Made by a program: the position numbers and the translations under genes. The notes beneath the pieces were generated by a model. The model was given only the letters and a program-made list of their open reading frames with translations. It had not been told where the DNA came from and made no database searches. This document shows, piece by piece, positions 32,467 through 35,102 of a DNA stretch of 35,102 nt; the stretch's first letter is position 1; each line of letters starts with the position of its first letter. This stretch comes from Sulfurovum sp. (GTDB lineage: Bacteria; Campylobacterota; Campylobacteria; Campylobacterales; Sulfurovaceae), in contig DQSX01000032.1 in the NCBI GenBank assembly GCA_015663065.1, positions 1-35,102 of the forward strand. Direction: 5' to 3'.

Positions 32467-32521
32467 TTTAGGAATCTCGAACTTCTTCGAGATAAACGCG
32501 AAGAACTTCGCGTCTCCTAAA
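32467..32521. repeat. REP-like palindromic element B between glnK and amtB2
   Basis: 55 bp. An outer stem TTTAGGA (32467-32473) / TCCTAAA (32515-32521) encloses two perfect hairpins, ATCTCGA/TCGAGAT (32474-32493, 6-base loop) and ACGCGAAG/CTTCGCGT (32496-32513, 2-base loop), a three-way-junction shape. Its start resembles that of element A (28147): AGGAA, then CT, GAACTT, TTC, AG at the same places. It may also separate the two amt units transcriptionally. Confidence 0.55.
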
Positions 32522-32531
32522 TATACTCTCC

Positions 32532-32548
32532 TGATTAATAATTAATCA
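32532..32548 (+). promoter_or_regulatory. Exact nitrogen palindrome upstream of amtB2
   Basis: TGATTA-ATAAT-TAATCA, a perfect match, 116 bp before the amtB2 ATG. Unlike the other exact sites, no -10 lies 48 bp downstream. A poor 8/12 match (32585-32601) does have TACACT at that distance (32633-32638), so a second weak site may be the working one. TCTCCTGATTA occurs at 32527-32537 and again at 32618-32628. Confidence 0.55.
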
Positions 32549-32664
32549 CATTTTTCTATCATTTTCCCCAAAAAACCCATTTCTTGCATATTTTTTCAAC
32601 AATACATTTACACTATCTCTCCTGATTACTGATACACTAAGAGTACAAATTTTTAGGAGATCTT

Positions 32665-33840
32665 ATGGAAATAAATTACGTCATCGATACTTTCTTTGCT
32701 ATCTTTGCCATGACCCTCATCATTTTAATGGTGCCGGGCTTTGCCATGCTTGAAGCAGGACTGGTACGAACAAAAAACGTGACATCTGTACTAACAGTCA
32801 ATGTCATGATCTACGCAGTAGCCTCTCTCTCTTTTATGCTTATAGGGTATGAGTACGCATTTGGCAGCTGGGACCATCAGGACGGTATGAGTAAATATGC
32901 TTTCTTTATGTTTCAGATGGCTTTTGTAGGTAAAGTGGTCAACATTATGTCCGGCGGGGTCAGTGAACGTTCACGTATCTTGCCTTTGGCACTCTTTACC
33001 GTAGCCGTAGGTGCTTTCATCTACCCTACCATTGTGAACATTACCTGGGGAGCAAACTTGCTAGACGGCACCTTTTTAGACATTTCAGGTATGGCTGACC
33101 TTGCAGGATCAACAGTCATTCACTCCACAGGTGGCTGGGCCCTGCTTGCTGCTATACTCATCATGGGTGCGAGACGTGGCCGTTTTAAAAAGAACGGCGC
33201 TATTCAGGTCATCCCTGCTTCGAACATCCCTCTTGTGACCCTGGGTGCTTTTTTACTCTGGATAGGCTGGTTCGGATTTAACGGTGGTTCTGTTGGAGCC
33301 ATCTCAAGCAAAGAGAATGCAGATGCTGTGGCACTTACCATTATGAATACCAACACAGCCGGTCTTGCCGGTGCCATTGTCGGGTGGCTCTTAACCTACT
33401 ACCGCTATAAAAAATTCGATATTACGATGATCCTGAACGGTGCCTTGGGTGGTTTGGTTGCAGTTACAGCAGGACCTGACCAGTATGACATCTATACCCC
33501 TATACTCATAGGTGCCATAGGTGGCGCACTGGTTGTTCTCTTTGTACCGATCTTTGACAGACTCAAAATGGATGACCCTGTGGGTGCACTCTCAGTTCAC
33601 CTGGTAAATGGTATCTGGGGGACACTGGCTGTTGGTATTTTTGTATCAGAAGTGAGTATTTTGACACAACTTAAAGGTATTGTTGTGGTGGGTATCATCG
33701 TATTTCCAATAGCCTATGCTACAATATATATGATCAACAAGATATTCAACTTGCGTGCCGGAGATGAAGAGCAGTTAGAAGGAATAGACGTTACAGAGTG
33801 TGGTATAGAAGCCTACCCGGAATTCAAACGTTCATTCTAA
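32665..33840 (+). CDS. amtB: Ammonium transporter, second and different type
   Basis: 391 aa. It lacks the signal peptide of the first copy and starts directly with helix 1 (INYVIDTFFAIFAMTLIILMVPGFAMLEAGLVRTKN), the opening of the Amt1/cyanobacterial-type branch. Twin pore histidines are His153 (TVIHSTGG) and His312 (ALSVHLVNG). GGVSERSRI and LWIGWFGFNGGS are conserved family blocks. The C-terminal tail GIDVTECGIEAYPEF is the GlnK-binding stretch of this branch. It is too different from the upstream amtB to be a recent duplicate. A strong ribosome binding site (TTAGGAG) precedes the ATG. glnK2 follows after 21 bp. Confidence 0.93.
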   Translation: MEINYVIDTFFAIFAMTLIILMVPGFAMLEAGLVRTKNVTSVLTVNVMIYAVASLSFMLIGYEYAFGSWDHQDGMSKYAFFMFQMAFVGKVVNIMSGGVSERSRILPLALFTVAVGAFIYPTIVNITWGANLLDGTFLDISGMADLAGSTVIHSTGGWALLAAILIMGARRGRFKKNGAIQVIPASNIPLVTLGAFLLWIGWFGFNGGSVGAISSKENADAVALTIMNTNTAGLAGAIVGWLLTYYRYKKFDITMILNGALGGLVAVTAGPDQYDIYTPILIGAIGGALVVLFVPIFDRLKMDDPVGALSVHLVNGIWGTLAVGIFVSEVSILTQLKGIVVVGIIVFPIAYATIYMINKIFNLRAGDEEQLEGIDVTECGIEAYPEFKRSF

Positions 33841-33858
33841 TAAAAAATATAAGGATAA

Positions 33859-34203
<345 letters not shown>

Positions 34204-34207
34204 TCTA

Positions 34208-34234
34208 TAGGGTGTTTGAGAGTACAGCACCCTA
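34208..34234. terminator. Hairpin between convergent glnK2 and yigZ
   Basis: TAGGGTG (34208-34214) pairs with CACCCTA (34228-34234) with a 13-base loop, beginning four bases after the glnK2 stop and overlapping the yigZ stop. No long U-tract follows, so it may be a weak bidirectional terminator. Confidence 0.45.
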
Positions 34235-34783
34235 CCCGTTCTTAAATGTCTCTATTTTCTCTTCAGAACTTCTAATGATCCAATCCACACCCTCTACACC
34301 AAAATCACGTTTATAATCTAAAATACCTATCTGCTTCAGTGTATGCAAGGTCTTATCTACTTCAGAATAAGATGTAGAAAAATCATAGGCTACCTGCTTC
34401 TCATAAGTAATCAATGTGGAAACCTGTAACACATCTTTCACAGCCAAAGCATAAGCCCTTGCCATCCCACCGGTACCCAGCTTAATACCGCCAAAATAAC
34501 GTACGATCAATACAGCACAGTTGATCATCTCTTCACCGCGAAGGACATTCAATGCAGGTGTTCCTGCACAGCCTTTGGGTTCACCGTCATCTGATGAATT
34601 TTCAACAACTTGATCATATTCATTCAGGTAACGCAGTGCATAGACCACATGATTGGCTTTAGGATGTTCCTCTTTCAGTCTGTTTTGCAAACCTTCATAC
34701 TCAGAGATGGGTACCAGATGGGTCAAAAATTTTGAACGATTGACTTCTGTCAGAGATTCAAAAGAAGATTCAACTGTTTTCAC
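34232..34783 (-). CDS. yigZ: YigZ / IMPACT family protein
   Basis: 183 aa. The N-terminal UPF0029/IMPACT domain is clear: RSKFLTHLVPI, then HPKANHVVYALRY, NSSDDGEPKGCAGTPALNVL and RYFGGIKLGTGGMARAYA, all conserved family blocks. The second domain (about 130-183) is the short ferredoxin-like YigZ C-terminal domain. In E. coli and eukaryotes these proteins bind RNA or modulate translation, but the exact bacterial role is not settled. It overlaps the upstream VanZ-like gene by 14 bp, so both are cotranscribed. Confidence 0.9.
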   Translation of the reverse strand: MKTVESSFESLTEVNRSKFLTHLVPISEYEGLQNRLKEEHPKANHVVYALRYLNEYDQVVENSSDDGEPKGCAGTPALNVLRGEEMINCAVLIVRYFGGIKLGTGGMARAYALAVKDVLQVSTLITYEKQVAYDFSTSYSEVDKTLHTLKQIGILDYKRDFGVEGVDWIIRSSEEKIETFKNG

Positions 34784-35102
34784 AGATAGCTTCCAGTTTT
34801 TTATATGCTAAGTACAAGAGTAACCCTATAACGATACCAATACCATCAGCAACAATATCCAGCAATTCTGCACAGCGATTGGGTGTGAAGTATTGGGAAA
34901 ATTCAATAAAGCAGGCATAGAGTAAAAGAGCGACTACACTCTTCCACCATGCCATTCTATACGAAAGATTGTACAAAAGTGCCAAAATGGCAAAAGCAAT
35001 AAAATGCAGTGTTTTATCCGTAAGGTTTCCAATTTCAGGAGCCATCTCCTGTGGAATGATCGCCAAAACATACGACCCTATCAAGGCAAGCCAAAAGAGA
35101 AA
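34770..35102 (-). CDS. VanZ-like membrane protein, 5' end outside the window
   Basis: The frame stays open to the last base of the window (FLFWLALIGSYVLAIIPQEM...), and the upstream residues continue the first membrane helix, so the true start lies beyond 35102; a TTG at 35084 could only act as an internal start. At least three membrane helices are visible, with the VanZ family traits KTLHFIAFAILALL and ECSQ-like IEFSQYFTPNRCAELLDIVADGIG (the E-x-x-Q and D-x-x-x-N/D-x-x-G pattern). VanZ relatives occur as small membrane proteins of unclear function; the name comes from teicoplanin resistance, which is not implied here. Confidence 0.78.
   Translation of the reverse strand, partial: FLFWLALIGSYVLAIIPQEMAPEIGNLTDKTLHFIAFAILALLYNLSYRMAWWKSVVALLLYACFIEFSQYFTPNRCAELLDIVADGIGIVIGLLLYLAYKKLEAICENS

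Overview
The window looks like chromosomal DNA of a Campylobacterota bacterium, most likely a Sulfurovum-like chemolithotroph. The evidence is moderate: AT-rich sequence, the lolA / secA / LolC-type permease order (as I recall it around H. pylori HP0785-HP0787), a Campylobacter-type SorAB sulfite oxidase pair, and promoters with good -10 boxes but little -35. There are no rRNA or tRNA genes, CRISPR arrays, prophage genes or intact insertion sequences that I can see.

Bases 1-16,999 are mostly housekeeping. They hold a cut-off thioredoxin-fold gene and selO, yebC, a toxin-antitoxin graveyard (2534-2777), a flavin-reductase-like gene, an ABC-F ATPase, sorA-sorB, a reverse-strand operon lolA / coiled-coil membrane protein / ppk2 / arsC, secA with a LolC/E-type permease, a large AsmA/YhdP-like protein divergent from and overlapping mltG, and a small lysozyme-like lipoprotein.

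Bases 17,109-26,523 form an assimilatory nitrate cluster. On the reverse strand are a PP2C phosphatase/Ser-Thr kinase fusion and the nitrate transporter narK, with a 72-residue orphan between them on the forward strand. Divergent from narK is nirA / a DmsB-DmsC fusion / nasA. NarK would import nitrate, NasA reduce it to nitrite with electrons passed from the quinone pool by the iron-sulfur/membrane fusion, and NirA reduce nitrite to ammonium. thiI follows, then a 5'-truncated DUF234 ATPase.

Bases 29,224-34,203 form an ammonium/PII cluster: an NtrC-like protein without receiver domain or GAFTGA loop, an NtrB-like PAS protein without kinase residues, amtB, glnK, a second and different amtB, and a second glnK. 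YigZ and a cut-off VanZ-like gene close the window.

The most notable signal is a 17-bp palindrome, TGATTA-N5-TAATCA, next to the nitrogen genes. At four promoters (kinase/phosphatase, narK, nirA, amtB) its first base lies exactly 48 bp upstream of the first base of a good -10 hexamer. An exact copy also precedes amtB2, and an imperfect copy lies just downstream of the -10 of the NtrC-like gene. I infer a nitrogen regulon run by the degenerate NtrC-like protein, acting as a sigma70-class activator around -52 and perhaps repressing itself. This is testable and, as far as I know, undescribed.
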